Part shown: positions 9,032 through 17,787 of the stretch, one piece after another
Numbering within the stretch: the stretch's first letter is position 1
Layout: the number at the start of each line of letters is the position of its first letter
Assembly (NCBI GenBank): GCA_047638695.1
Contig: JBLINY010000026.1
Location: forward strand, 1-49,563
DNA: 49,563 bases
Origin: JAHECQ01 sp047638695
GTDB lineage: Bacteria > Actinomycetota > Acidimicrobiia > Acidimicrobiales > SZUA-35
Direction: 5' to 3'
The notes under the pieces: model-generated
Seen by the model: the letters and a program-made list of their open reading frames with translations, nothing else
Told to the model about the DNA's origin: nothing
The model's database searches: none
Position numbers and translations under genes: made by a program

Positions 9032-9811
9032 TCAGTCGAGCTCCGAGCGGGCTCGTTCGATCAACTCGTCGAGGTCGTGTCCGGCGCCTCCGACGATTGT
9101 AGGGGTTCCCGCGGCCCGCAAGTCGCGTGCTGTGGAGTCGGCAACTCGCTGAATGTCAGGCTGGGTCACGGTGATGACCGCGAGTGCGACGTCGTGGTCA
9201 GCGCAAAAAGCGATGAGTTGATCGGCCGGTAGATCGGCGCCGAGGTGGTGGACGCGCCAGTGCTCGCTCCGCAGAGCGACGGTCGCCATCGTGGTCGGAA
9301 GTGAATGTAGATCGCCGGAGACCGCGGCGACGACGGCGACGCCCAGTCGACGCCCACGTGGGTTCGGCGCGAGCTCGCCGAGTAATCGTTCCACGATCGC
9401 GGTTGCTCGATGTTCGACCCAAATGGTCAAGGTTCCGTCGTGCCATTGCTGGCCGAAACGACGCAACGGCGGAACGAGTACTTCTTGGATGAGATCGACG
9501 ATGGTCGTTCCTTCCTCGGCGAGTCGGCGTGCGGCCTTCGTTGCCGCCGTTTCGTCGCCCGACAGCAGCGCCTCGTACATCCTTTCGGCTGCATGGTCGA
9601 GTCTTATTGCCTTCGGCGGTGGCGGCTTCTTCGGCGTTCGACGAGTTTGGTCGAACTTGGTCATCTCGGCCCGCGAGACGAGGTAGCGGCCATCGATCAT
9701 CTCAGCGGTGAGCCGGCCGTTGCGCACCCAGCGGTAGGCGGTCTGGTAGTGCACGCCAAGTTCGTCGGCCGCCGATTGCAGGTCGAGGTGTGCTTCGGCA
9801 GCAGAGTCCAC
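9032..9811 (-). CDS. CarH-like B12-binding regulator with excisionase-type HTH
   Basis: A 259-aa predicted light sensor and transcription regulator. Residues 8-55 form a helix-turn-helix of the excisionase/BldC kind (LQSAADELGVHYQTAYRWVR, then a DGRYLV wing) rather than a full MerR dimer domain. Residues 70-150 are the B12-binding four-helix cap and 155-255 the Rossmann-type B12 fold. W123, then nine residues, then E133-H134 reproduces the CarH Wx9EH cap motif; H124 matches the His used in the light state; H169 in DLH is 35 residues after H134, the CarH spacing of the lower axial ligand. The usual Gly of DxHxxG is Pro here. It is divergent from a glycosyltransferase pair and upstream of the SRPBCC-SDR cluster. 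Gene targets are inferred. Confidence 0.88.
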   Translation of the reverse strand: MDSAAEAHLDLQSAADELGVHYQTAYRWVRNGRLTAEMIDGRYLVSRAEMTKFDQTRRTPKKPPPPKAIRLDHAAERMYEALLSGDETAATKAARRLAEEGTTIVDLIQEVLVPPLRRFGQQWHDGTLTIWVEHRATAIVERLLGELAPNPRGRRLGVAVVAAVSGDLHSLPTTMATVALRSEHWRVHHLGADLPADQLIAFCADHDVALAVITVTQPDIQRVADSTARDLRAAGTPTIVGGAGHDLDELIERARSELD

Positions 9812-9956
9812 GCCGCAATACTATCTGGCTCCAAGCATTGCGTACTAAATCATAATAAATAGAACTAAAGATCGCTAAGATCGGCGATCCTGACGGCGCG
9901 GCAGTTCATCAGTTCGTTGGACTCGCAGCTCCGCCCGACCCCCTCGAGGAGGTCCC
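9812..9956. promoter_or_regulatory. Divergent promoter region between B12 sensor and glycosyltransferases
   Basis: The 145 bases hold an AT-rich block at about 9845-9872, unusual in this GC-rich sequence, containing CATAAT and ATAAATAG elements that could serve as -10 boxes on either strand. An imperfectly spaced inverted repeat, GATCGC (9870-9875) and GCGATC (9884-9889) with 8 bases between, follows directly and is a candidate operator for the adjacent B12-binding regulator. A strong GAGGAGG ribosome binding site precedes the ATG at 9957. Confidence 0.5.
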
Positions 9957-12071
9957 ATGTCGATTGCCGCCATGACTTCAGAGCCGATCGCGACCGAACT
10001 TAGATCTCTCGCTGACTCTGGTGATTACACACAGATAGTCCGCAGATCTGCCCAGCTAGCTTGTCGTGCGAAAAGGTCTGAGGACCCTGAGCAGCTTGTG
10101 AGTGATCTGGTGGCACTTGCCTCAGAGGGTTCGATCGCAGCGCTTATCGCAGTCGAGTCACTCGCAGGTATCCGGGATCCTCACGCCGACGACGCGCTCG
10201 TCGGCCTGTTGCGCAATCCTGAACAGATCGTTCGCCGGCACGCAGCCTGGCGTTTGGGCGAGCGCCAACCAACGCCAGATGCCTATCCCGCACTCGTGGA
10301 CATGTTGACGCTCGGCGGCATCGACACAATGCATGCTCATCGAACGATGCGTCGATGGTCGAGTACCGACTCAACGTCGATCCTCCGGCTGGTTGTCGCG
10401 AAGCTGGTCACTTCTCGCGGCGCCGCGGAGCGAGCGCGTCTGGTCGATCTCCTCGGTGTGATCGAGGCCGATACTGATGATTTTCTTCTCATCGTGGCCT
10501 TGGATGCCAACGAGGCTTCGGCGGTTCGCAACTCGGCAATCGGCGCACTCGGTGAGCGCTCGGGTGATCGCATCGCCACCGCTCTCTCGCATCTGGCCGC
10601 GTCGGACGATGTGGTTGGTACCGCAGCCGCGCTCGCCCTGACGAGCGAGGAAAGCGTCTGCCCTTCAACGGCCAAGCACGACGGCAGCGTTCGACTTCGA
10701 GTCGCTCAGCTCGTCTTGGCCGAAGGTCTTGATGGGCAGCTCAGTCTTGGTGGCAAGGGCGACACCGGCGGTGTCGCGAGTTTGCTTGTGTCACTCGGCG
10801 AAGCCCTCGCCGATGTTTCCGATGTCGGTCACGTCCTCACAATCGGTCGCGGAGCACTCAGCGATGTCGTTGCCGGACCGCTGTCATCGAGTCGCTCGCC
10901 GCAGTCCTACGACATGGTCGCGTTCGGCGACGAAGCTCGTCCGGTTCAGAACCCCAGTGAATTCTGGGAACATCTCCCGGTCATCGAGCGCAGCCTTCGG
11001 CGTGTCCTGCGCCGTGCTGGGCCGACCGATGTTCTGCACTTACGCATGGCGGACGCAGGAACGCTTGCCGGAGCTGAGGTGGCAGCGACGCTCGGTATCC
11101 CCGTTTGTTTTAGTGTCGCCCCCGATCCACACAACGTGATTGATTCACTCCAGAGGCGTGGAGAACTTGATGACGAGTCGTTCGTGAAGCTCGCGACCGA
11201 CACGCACGTGTGGTTCAGGGCGAGGATGGTCGAGCGCCTCACGAGCGATGCCGAAATGCTGGCGCTCTTCCCCCGGTCGCGGCCAATCGACTTCCTCGAG
11301 GACATCACGACGACGCAACCTGGCCAGCGCATCGCCACCATTGCTGAGGGCATAGATCTCCGACTGCTAGATCATGTGAGGACGATGTCCTCGGCGCCGG
11401 TCGGTTTCAGCCGGAGCGGGGACATCTTGGACGAGTTGGCGGCGTCGATCCCCGCCGCGCGGCGCCACCTCCCGCTGGCGCTGAGCGTTGGTCGGCTGAA
11501 CCCGGTCAAAGGGATGGACCGTGTCGTAGCAGCGTGGACCTCTGACCCTCGATTGCAGCTGACCTGCAACCTCGTGATCGTCGGCGGAGACCTCGACATG
11601 CCGTCGGCCATCGAATCCACGGTCCTCGCCGAGATCGATCGAGCGATACCACCCGCCGATGAGCGGCGCGCCGGGCTGGTGTTGTTGGGTGGCCGACCGC
11701 GACTCGACGTGGCCCGCCTGCTCACCTCCGTAGCGGTCGGGCGAGTAGGCGCATGGTCTGGTGGAGGTGTGTACGTCGACGGTGCCCTCAAGGAAGAGTT
11801 CGGCTTGGCCGTTCTCGAAGCACTGGCCGCCGGGCTCGTTGTTGTAGCCCCCAGCACCGGAGGCCCCACCACCTATGTCGACCACGGTGACACCGGCATC
11901 CTGGTCGATCCCGATGGCGATCTAGCAGTCGCAATTTCGGATGCCTTCGACCTGGTCGATCGCCCAGGTCGCGCTGCCCGTGCCCGCTCAATGGTCGAAG
12001 AGGAGTACTCGATCGACACGATGGCTGCGAAGATGGTCGAGCTTTATCGACCGGCGATGGCGTTCAGGTGA
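9957..12071 (+). CDS. HEAT-repeat / GT4 glycosyltransferase fusion
   Basis: A 704-aa protein with an unusual architecture. The first about 240 residues are helical HEAT-type repeats (for example DPHADDALVGLLRNPEQIVR then HAAWRLGE, and VRNSAIGALGERSGD). The rest is a GT-B fold transferase: ALSVGRLNPVKGMDRV near residue 510, and near 611 the acidic motif KEEFGLAVLEALAAG, the Ex7E donor-binding signature of family GT4, followed by PSTGGPTTYV. No membrane segment is evident, so it is cytoplasmic. GAGGAGG ribosome binding site 4 bases before the ATG. It overlaps the next transferase by GTGA. Acceptor unknown; HEAT repeats may dock a partner or long acceptor (inference). Confidence 0.82.
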   Translation: MSIAAMTSEPIATELRSLADSGDYTQIVRRSAQLACRAKRSEDPEQLVSDLVALASEGSIAALIAVESLAGIRDPHADDALVGLLRNPEQIVRRHAAWRLGERQPTPDAYPALVDMLTLGGIDTMHAHRTMRRWSSTDSTSILRLVVAKLVTSRGAAERARLVDLLGVIEADTDDFLLIVALDANEASAVRNSAIGALGERSGDRIATALSHLAASDDVVGTAAALALTSEESVCPSTAKHDGSVRLRVAQLVLAEGLDGQLSLGGKGDTGGVASLLVSLGEALADVSDVGHVLTIGRGALSDVVAGPLSSSRSPQSYDMVAFGDEARPVQNPSEFWEHLPVIERSLRRVLRRAGPTDVLHLRMADAGTLAGAEVAATLGIPVCFSVAPDPHNVIDSLQRRGELDDESFVKLATDTHVWFRARMVERLTSDAEMLALFPRSRPIDFLEDITTTQPGQRIATIAEGIDLRLLDHVRTMSSAPVGFSRSGDILDELAASIPAARRHLPLALSVGRLNPVKGMDRVVAAWTSDPRLQLTCNLVIVGGDLDMPSAIESTVLAEIDRAIPPADERRAGLVLLGGRPRLDVARLLTSVAVGRVGAWSGGGVYVDGALKEEFGLAVLEALAAGLVVVAPSTGGPTTYVDHGDTGILVDPDGDLAVAISDAFDLVDRPGRAARARSMVEEEYSIDTMAAKMVELYRPAMAFR

Positions 12072-13321
12072 GCCTGCTGGTCATCAGCCCCGACTTTGCT
12101 TCGCACTATGGCCCCTTGGCGGTCCTGGCCAAGGCGGCGAAAACCCATGGGCATCGTGTGGTTGTCGCAACCGGGCCCAGCCTGCGCCAGAGGGTGGAGG
12201 ACGCTGGTTTCGAGTGGTGGCCGTTACGCCTGAGTCGCAGCACGAACAGCGGTATTGCGTCCGCCGATCCCGGCATCAGCAGGTTCATTGCCGCCACTCG
12301 CGTAGGTCCGATCGCCACAATTCGTCGTCAGGCGCTGGAGCGTGAGAAGGATCTGCTGTGGGAACCCGAGCGCGTCGCCGTCGAAGTGGCCGCTCTCTGC
12401 GATCGGCTCGAGCCAGATCGTGTGTTGGTCGATCATGTCTCGTTCGGATCGACGCTTGCCATGTATGCAACTGGTCGACCGTATGTGACACTGGTACCGG
12501 GCCACCCGAGCCAGCTTCCGGTCGGAACCGAGCGTTACGGAGTTCCCGCCACTTGGCCTTCGCTGCTCCAACCGAGGGTGTCACATCTTGAGGATCTCGA
12601 GACGGTGGTTGATCGGGTGACCGAGGCCTTCACGGCGCGGTGGAACTCGGCCCTTGCCTCTGTGGCACCACACCGAACACAGGTCGACGATGCGTTTCGC
12701 GTTCACGGTAATCGGGTCCTGTACAACAGCGTTCAATCGATTCCAGACCCATTCAACGCGAGTGGGCTCCGAAAGGACCATCGCTTCGTCGGGCCTCTCG
12801 TGCGCGACGAGCAACTTCCGGACGAGTTCGCTGCGTGGTCATCTCGAACCCACGACCGGCCGCAAGTCTTCGTGGCCCTCGGCACGTTCCTGTCGCACCG
12901 AAGCGACGTGCTCGCTCGGATCGCCGATGCGCTTCAACACATCGGCGTCCGCGCCGCCATCGCATCGGGTGCGACTAAACGAGACACGCTGGGTCACTTT
13001 CCAGATGACTGGATTGTCGCCCCGCAGCTTCCACAGGTGGCGATGTTGGCCAGCGCCGACCTCATCGTGCATCACGGAGGGAACAACAGCGTTCAGGAGG
13101 CGCTGGCGGCGGGCGTCCGCCAGGTGGTTCTCCCGTTCTCGACCGATCAATTCTCGAATGCTGCCGATCTGGAACGGTTGGGATCGGCATGCGCCATGTC
13201 GCCCAACGAGTCGACCGTTGCCGAGCTAGCGGCTGCGATCGGCGGTGGTCTGAATGCTGCTCGACCGGAAGCCAGCGCTTGCTTGCATGAGGCTCAGCTC
13301 GTTGGTGCATTGTTCGACTGA
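12068..13321 (+). CDS. GT1-family (UGT/MGT-like) glycosyltransferase
   Basis: A 417-aa GT-B enzyme of the UDP-glucuronosyl/macrolide/CrtX type. The N-terminal acceptor domain begins LLVISPDFASHYGPLAVLAK; the donor-binding C-terminal part shows FVALGTFLSHRSDVLARI and, near residue 334, HHGGNNSVQEALAAGV with a downstream PFSTDQFSNA, the usual GT1 sugar-nucleotide loop. GTG start overlaps the stop of the HEAT-GT4 gene. GT1 members of this kind glycosylate small hydrophobic aglycones such as carotenoids or macrolides; given the CarH-like regulator next door, a light-induced pigment or lipid acceptor is an attractive guess, but no carotenoid genes are in the window. Confidence 0.85.
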   Translation: MSLLVISPDFASHYGPLAVLAKAAKTHGHRVVVATGPSLRQRVEDAGFEWWPLRLSRSTNSGIASADPGISRFIAATRVGPIATIRRQALEREKDLLWEPERVAVEVAALCDRLEPDRVLVDHVSFGSTLAMYATGRPYVTLVPGHPSQLPVGTERYGVPATWPSLLQPRVSHLEDLETVVDRVTEAFTARWNSALASVAPHRTQVDDAFRVHGNRVLYNSVQSIPDPFNASGLRKDHRFVGPLVRDEQLPDEFAAWSSRTHDRPQVFVALGTFLSHRSDVLARIADALQHIGVRAAIASGATKRDTLGHFPDDWIVAPQLPQVAMLASADLIVHHGGNNSVQEALAAGVRQVVLPFSTDQFSNAADLERLGSACAMSPNESTVAELAAAIGGGLNAARPEASACLHEAQLVGALFD

Positions 13322-13497
13322 ACCTGCGCAAGGCACCCGACACGGCGTCGGTCAACCAGCGGACAGCACGCCGCCGCTTTCGGACAGGGTCTGGCCCACC
13401 TTTCCCCTGATATGGCCTAGCAACGGGGACCCTTTCGGATCATCGTCAGGCAAGTGCCGGTCTTCGGCAATCCCGAGTTAGACACGGAGAGAAGGAC

Positions 13498-14253
13498 ATG
13501 TCAGTGAAGTGGGTAGGCAAATGGATCCAGCGAATCATCGCCGGAGTGAGTGCAGCAGTAGCCATTCTTGTTGGCACAGCGATTGCAGCATCAGCGGTCG
13601 AGTTGATCTCGATCCCGATCGACGGCATCGTCGTTGGCGTCGAAGGCGACGTGATCCTGGTTGCAACTGCGGAGGTCCCGGTCGAGTTTGTCGGCCAAAC
13701 CTGTGAAATCGTGGGTGAAACGGACAACCAAGAGTCCATCCACGACAGCAACGACTTGTTGATCGTCAACGGTGGCCAGACCCTGGTGGTACCAAACTTC
13801 GAGGACGAAGGATTCATAATCCACCAAGCCGGCGAGTTCGACGAAATGTCCCCGAAAATCGATGTCTTCGTCCGGCTCGGTCCGGACGGCGTATCGAGCG
13901 GCGGATTCCGAGTGATTGTCGATTGCGACAAGACGCCTCCAACCACCGGTCCTGTAACCACTACCGTGCCCTCAACCACAGCTCCACCAACCACACAGGC
14001 CCCAGTCACCGAGACATCGACCACAGAGCCTGAGGTCGATCCGCAGGGCCCGATTACAGCGGTCGAACCCAAGACCGACATCGCAATGACCCCGTCGTCG
14101 ACCACAACCGCCCCTCCACCGGCCGGACCCGCAGTGTCGAGCACAGACACGCTGCCGGTCACCGGTTCGACAACGGCTTGGTTCTTAGCTGTTGGAGCTG
14201 GCATGGTCGCCGCAGGTCTGCTCACTCGGAAAGTCGCCGGCGTTCGCCGGTAA
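13498..14253 (+). CDS. Secreted LPXTG-anchored surface protein
   Basis: A 251-aa exported protein. Residues 1-33 form a signal peptide (basic start, hydrophobic stretch IIAGVSAAVAILVGTAIAA). A compact domain of about 110 residues with two Cys (in QTCEIVG and IVDCDKT) follows, then about 80 residues rich in Thr, Pro and Ser, a stalk. The end is a sortase signal: LPVTG near residue 218, a hydrophobic segment and a basic KVAGVRR tail. Sortase would link the Thr to the cell wall. The globular domain matches no family I recognise. The ribosome binding site GAGAAGGA precedes the ATG, and a hairpin terminator lies about 80 bases after the stop. Confidence 0.85.
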   Translation: MSVKWVGKWIQRIIAGVSAAVAILVGTAIAASAVELISIPIDGIVVGVEGDVILVATAEVPVEFVGQTCEIVGETDNQESIHDSNDLLIVNGGQTLVVPNFEDEGFIIHQAGEFDEMSPKIDVFVRLGPDGVSSGGFRVIVDCDKTPPTTGPVTTTVPSTTAPPTTQAPVTETSTTEPEVDPQGPITAVEPKTDIAMTPSSTTTAPPPAGPAVSSTDTLPVTGSTTAWFLAVGAGMVAAGLLTRKVAGVRR

Positions 14254-14334
14254 GGAGCGAGGTCTGTAAAAGCTGGAGCATTCCCGCCCTCCAACCGCCA
14301 TCGAACTCTGGAAGTTCGTTCTGCAGGCCCGCAC

Positions 14335-14362
14335 GGCCGCCCCGTCTAGGGGCGGTCGTTTT
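14335..14362 (+). terminator. Rho-independent terminator after the LPXTG gene
   Basis: CCGCCCC (14337-14343), loop GTCTA, GGGGCGG (14349-14355), extendable by a G-T and a G-C pair on the outside, then TCGTTTT. Position and T-run fit termination of the plus-strand LPXTG transcript. Confidence 0.7.
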
Positions 14363-14454
14363 CGGCCGGAAGCACCGTCACCCCAACTCTGGTGGTCTTC
14401 CTCGCTGCTTGGTCTGCGCAGGCGAGCGGTTGACCGTCGCCAAATGCAACAGCG

Positions 14455-14967
14455 TCAGGCGTCGAGTCCGGCCTCAGTTGGCGAACGCTTTCGATTGGCA
14501 GCGATAACCTCACGCCCGGGTTTTCCTGCCAAGTACGAGCGAGCTGGGTCAACGACGAACTTTCCACGCAACGCCTCGCGCCCGACGAGCATGCGGAAAC
14601 CCATCTCGTCTCGACGTGCAAGCGTCAGATCGACCTCATGAGTGGACTCGCCGATACGAAGCGATGTGCGGAGGACGGGGCGCTCCTCGCTTTCGCCGCT
14701 GGAGCTACGAATCGAGCGCCACTCGAAGATGGGTGTCTCTACCAGGTGGCCGTTGTTGTCCGACCGCTGCCACGGGTGGACAGAGAACCTCGCCCAATCT
14801 TTGCCATCTCGGGTGAATGTCTCGAGATCGAATGCGTGAAGCGCCGAGGACCGAGCTCCTGTATCGATCTTGGCCTTGACCCATGCAGTGTTGAGATCGG
14901 GGAGTCCGACCCACTCGCGCCACCCGACTGCTGTCTTGTCCGCTGTCATGACCTGAGGGTGGTCCAT
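14455..14967 (-). CDS. RimB-type retropepsin-like ATP-dependent zinc protease family protein
   Basis: A 170-aa protein of the family annotated as ATP-dependent zinc protease or RimK-partner retropepsin-like peptidase. Signatures: GWREWVGLPDL at the start, the aspartyl-protease-like KAKIDTGARSSALHA around residues 31-45, and FRMLVGREALRGKFVVDP with RSYLAGKPGRE near the end. Known relatives are encoded with RimK ligases and are thought to process glutamylated products. Here rimK is 6 kb away on the same strand. It lies 98 bases after two CNNM/CorC genes and could be the last gene of their transcript. An alternative ATG at 14949 would shorten it by 6 residues. Confidence 0.85.
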   Translation of the reverse strand: MDHPQVMTADKTAVGWREWVGLPDLNTAWVKAKIDTGARSSALHAFDLETFTRDGKDWARFSVHPWQRSDNNGHLVETPIFEWRSIRSSSGESEERPVLRTSLRIGESTHEVDLTLARRDEMGFRMLVGREALRGKFVVDPARSYLAGKPGREVIAANRKRSPTEAGLDA

Positions 14968-15064
14968 CTAGTCGCTCGTGAAGTTCCGATGAGGTTGACA
15001 AGATAGTCGGACAAGCGCTGCCGTCCACCAACTATGGGTGCTGAGACCTCACTCAAACACTCAC

Positions 15065-16363
15065 TCACTCACTCGCTGTTGGTGGGCGTATGCCGACCTG
15101 GGTGATCTTCCGCCCCTCGCGTCTCTTTACAGTCAGTTCGAATTCGTGATGGTGCACCACGTCGCCGACGTTGGGAACTTCTCCGGACTTGGCCAATAGG
15201 AGCCCGGCAATGGTGACGACGCCGTTGTAGTCGAAGGCCGGCTCGTCGAGTACTTGGCGGAGATCGCTCAGCGGTGCCTCGCCCGGCACGGTCATTGAAC
15301 CATCGCTGTGTCGTACGATCAGGTCCTGCGTTTCGTCCTCCATGATCTCGGCGATGACATCATCGAGCGAGACGAAACCGACGGTGGTTCCGAACTCGTC
15401 GATAACCATCGCGGCGTGCGTGTTGCCCAGCTTGAACTGCTCGAGCAGGTCTTCGGCTGGCGTGGTGGCGGCCACCACTGGAAGCGGCCTGGTGATGTCT
15501 CTGAGTGAACTGAGGGAGCCAAGCCGGTTCGCACGAATGAAGTCCTTGATGTGCAACATGCCAACCACGTGATCGAGGTCGCCGTCGATTACTGGATAGC
15601 GGCTTCGTTGTGAGCTGCTGATCAATGCAGCCACGTCTTGTGCCGCCGCTGACACGTCTATGGCCTCGATGTTGCTCCGAGAGATCATGATTTCTTCGGC
15701 TAGACGGTCGTCGAGGTCGAAGATGTTGCGGATCAGATCTCGCTGTAGTTGGCCGAGCTGACCGCTATGGGCCGACTCATCGGTCACGATGGACAGCTCA
15801 TCGCTGGTGTGAAGCGACAGCTGCTTGTCTGGTTCAGGGATGCGCAGCGATCGCATGAGAGCGAATGCAATTGAGTTCAACACCGCAACCATGGGGCGGA
15901 ACAACGTACTGAACACACGCATGATCGGGTTGAGCCGGACGCTGACCGCCTCGGGTGCTTGCAGGGCAAGCGCTTTGGGAATCATCTCGCCGAGCACAAC
16001 ATGCAGGAACGTGATGGCCGAGAGGGCAACGATGAAGCCGGCCGTGTGTGATGCCGACTCGGAGAAACCGAGACCTTCCAGGGGCTTGTACAACCAGTGG
16101 GCTACTGCCGGTTCGCCGTACATGCCTAGCCCGATCGAGGCCAGCGTGATGCCGAGCTGAGCAACAGCAATGTAGCTGTCCTTGCCAGCGTGGCGTTCGA
16201 AGACGTCAACCAACCATTTGGCCGCGTCGCTTCCATCGTCGGCAATTGCCCGGAGTCGGCTGAGGCGAGCGCCCACCAAGGCGAACTCGGCTGCCACGAA
16301 CAAGCCGTTCATGATTACCAGGAGGATGATCGCAGCGATCGGGAAGGCGTATTCACCGATCAT
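15065..16363 (-). CDS. CNNM/CorC-type (DUF21-CBS-CorC_HlyC) membrane protein, second copy
   Basis: A 432-aa protein often called hemolysin family. Residues 1-190 form the DUF21 transmembrane domain (start YAFPIAAIILLVIMNGLFVA; a conserved LGITLASIGLGMYGEPAVA). Residues about 210-335 are two CBS domains (EEIMISRSNIEAIDV; VIDEFGTTVGFVSLDDVIAEI), and the tail is a CorC_HlyC domain ending KRREGRKITQVGI. Homologues are Mg2+ exporters/CNNM-like transporters that bind ATP-Mg in the CBS pair. ATG overlaps the stop of its paralogue (ATGA), so they are coupled and may form a heterodimer. Confidence 0.9.
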   Translation of the reverse strand: MIGEYAFPIAAIILLVIMNGLFVAAEFALVGARLSRLRAIADDGSDAAKWLVDVFERHAGKDSYIAVAQLGITLASIGLGMYGEPAVAHWLYKPLEGLGFSESASHTAGFIVALSAITFLHVVLGEMIPKALALQAPEAVSVRLNPIMRVFSTLFRPMVAVLNSIAFALMRSLRIPEPDKQLSLHTSDELSIVTDESAHSGQLGQLQRDLIRNIFDLDDRLAEEIMISRSNIEAIDVSAAAQDVAALISSSQRSRYPVIDGDLDHVVGMLHIKDFIRANRLGSLSSLRDITRPLPVVAATTPAEDLLEQFKLGNTHAAMVIDEFGTTVGFVSLDDVIAEIMEDETQDLIVRHSDGSMTVPGEAPLSDLRQVLDEPAFDYNGVVTIAGLLLAKSGEVPNVGDVVHHHEFELTVKRREGRKITQVGIRPPTASE

Positions 16364-17673
16364 CGCTTGTCGTCACCCCGGAGAAAACTGATTCGTTCGA
16401 TGGCATTGCCGTCGACCACGTCGATCCGCACCGCCAGCGAGTCATCGCCCAGCGAGACGTGCTCTCCGATGACGGGCATGCGTGACAGTTGATGCCAGAT
16501 CAGGCCACCGATGGTGTCGACGTCCGTTGTGGGCAGTGACAAACCGAACCGGTGGTTCAGGTCATCGAGCAGCACCTCGCCGGACACCGACACACGACCG
16601 TCGACCTCGGCAATTGGATCGGGATCGACGTCGAATTCGTCGCGAACCTCGCCGAAGATCTCTTCGAGGGCGTCTTCCAAGGTGACCAAGCCGGCGACGC
16701 CGCCGTACTCGTCGATCACCAGAGCACAGTGTTGTTCACCTTCGTTGAGGCGACCCCAGAGGGCTGGAACTGACAGGGTCTCGGCCACCTCGAGAATCGG
16801 CTTGCTGATCGAAGCCACGGTTGCCGACGGGTTCTGCTCGGATCCGACATAGAGCCCACGAAGGTTTACGACGCCTTTGACGTCGTCGGTCGATGCCCCC
16901 CACACAGGAAACCGGCTATACGGACTCTCGACGACCTGATCGAGCGCCGTGTCGATTGCATCGTCGGCGCTCACCCCCACCAATCGCCGTCTTGGCGTCA
17001 TGATCTCGCGAACGCTTCGCTGCTCGATATTGAGCACGCCGGCAACCATGTCTCGTTCGGCTGCGTCAATGAGGCCACCGGCGGCGCTCTCCTCGATGAG
17101 GGCTGCGAGTTCCTCTGGCGAGTGAACGTGAGCGTGGCTGTGTTCCGAATTCAGTCCAACGGCGCGCATGATCGCGAACGCAGATCCGTTGAAGACCTTG
17201 ACCAGTGGGCGAAACAGCACCTGAGTTACCTGCATCGGGCGCAACGTGGCGATGGCGAGGCGTTCCGGATAGCGCAACGCCGCTGTCTTGGGTACCAGCT
17301 CACCCAGAATGACTTGGAGCGATGTGATGATGACCAAGGTCACAAGTACGGCAACAATTCGAGCCGAGGAACCGAAAGCCGACTCGAACATTGGTGTGAG
17401 GCGGGCCTGCCCGAGGGCACCAGCCACAAGACTGCTCAGGGTGATGCCGACCTGGCAGGTCGCGACGTAGTTGTCCAGAGAGACTGGGTCACGGACGATC
17501 TCGAAGAGCTTCGACGCCGAACGATTGCCGTCCTGCCCCAATGATTGGACACGGGACTTTCGGCTACCGACGGTGGCGAACTCGGCCGCTACGAAGAGGG
17601 CGTTGAGCGCCAGCATCAGGGCGATGGCAGCGATGGTGATGACTCCGCTCAAGAGGCTCCATCCTATGGTCAC
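16360..17673 (-). CDS. CNNM/CorC-type (DUF21-CBS-CorC_HlyC) membrane protein, first copy
   Basis: A 437-aa paralogue of the next gene with the same domain order: DUF21 membrane domain (LMLALNALFVAAEFATVGSRK; QVGITLSSLVAGALGQ), CBS pair (REIMTPRRRLVGV; VIDEYGGVAGLVTLEDALEEI) and CorC_HlyC tail (VSVSGEVLLDDLNHRFG). GTG start at 17673. It is 115 bases downstream of the CorA gene, on the same strand, giving a locus devoted to Mg2+/divalent cation traffic. Role as Mg2+ efflux is known for relatives and inferred here. Confidence 0.9.
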   Translation of the reverse strand: MTIGWSLLSGVITIAAIALMLALNALFVAAEFATVGSRKSRVQSLGQDGNRSASKLFEIVRDPVSLDNYVATCQVGITLSSLVAGALGQARLTPMFESAFGSSARIVAVLVTLVIITSLQVILGELVPKTAALRYPERLAIATLRPMQVTQVLFRPLVKVFNGSAFAIMRAVGLNSEHSHAHVHSPEELAALIEESAAGGLIDAAERDMVAGVLNIEQRSVREIMTPRRRLVGVSADDAIDTALDQVVESPYSRFPVWGASTDDVKGVVNLRGLYVGSEQNPSATVASISKPILEVAETLSVPALWGRLNEGEQHCALVIDEYGGVAGLVTLEDALEEIFGEVRDEFDVDPDPIAEVDGRVSVSGEVLLDDLNHRFGLSLPTTDVDTIGGLIWHQLSRMPVIGEHVSLGDDSLAVRIDVVDGNAIERISFLRGDDKR

Positions 17674-17787
17674 ACCCTTGCTGGCGACCGCAGATCAGCA
17701 ACATTGGTCAGATCACTCATCGCCGCGCCTATCGGAATGAGGGGGCCCTGCGGTGGCATTTCAACTCGCCTAGCAAGGCCGACCTGT

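Noticed and set aside
9032..9811. Reading the regulator as a MerR-family protein
   Set aside because: The HTH is a short excisionase/BldC-type domain with a single wing; the MerR dimerisation helix is not evident.
13446..14294. 282-codon minus-strand frame opposite the LPXTG gene
   Set aside because: It is the mirror of the Thr-rich coding strand (Val/Gly/Thr repeats) and has no independent start context.
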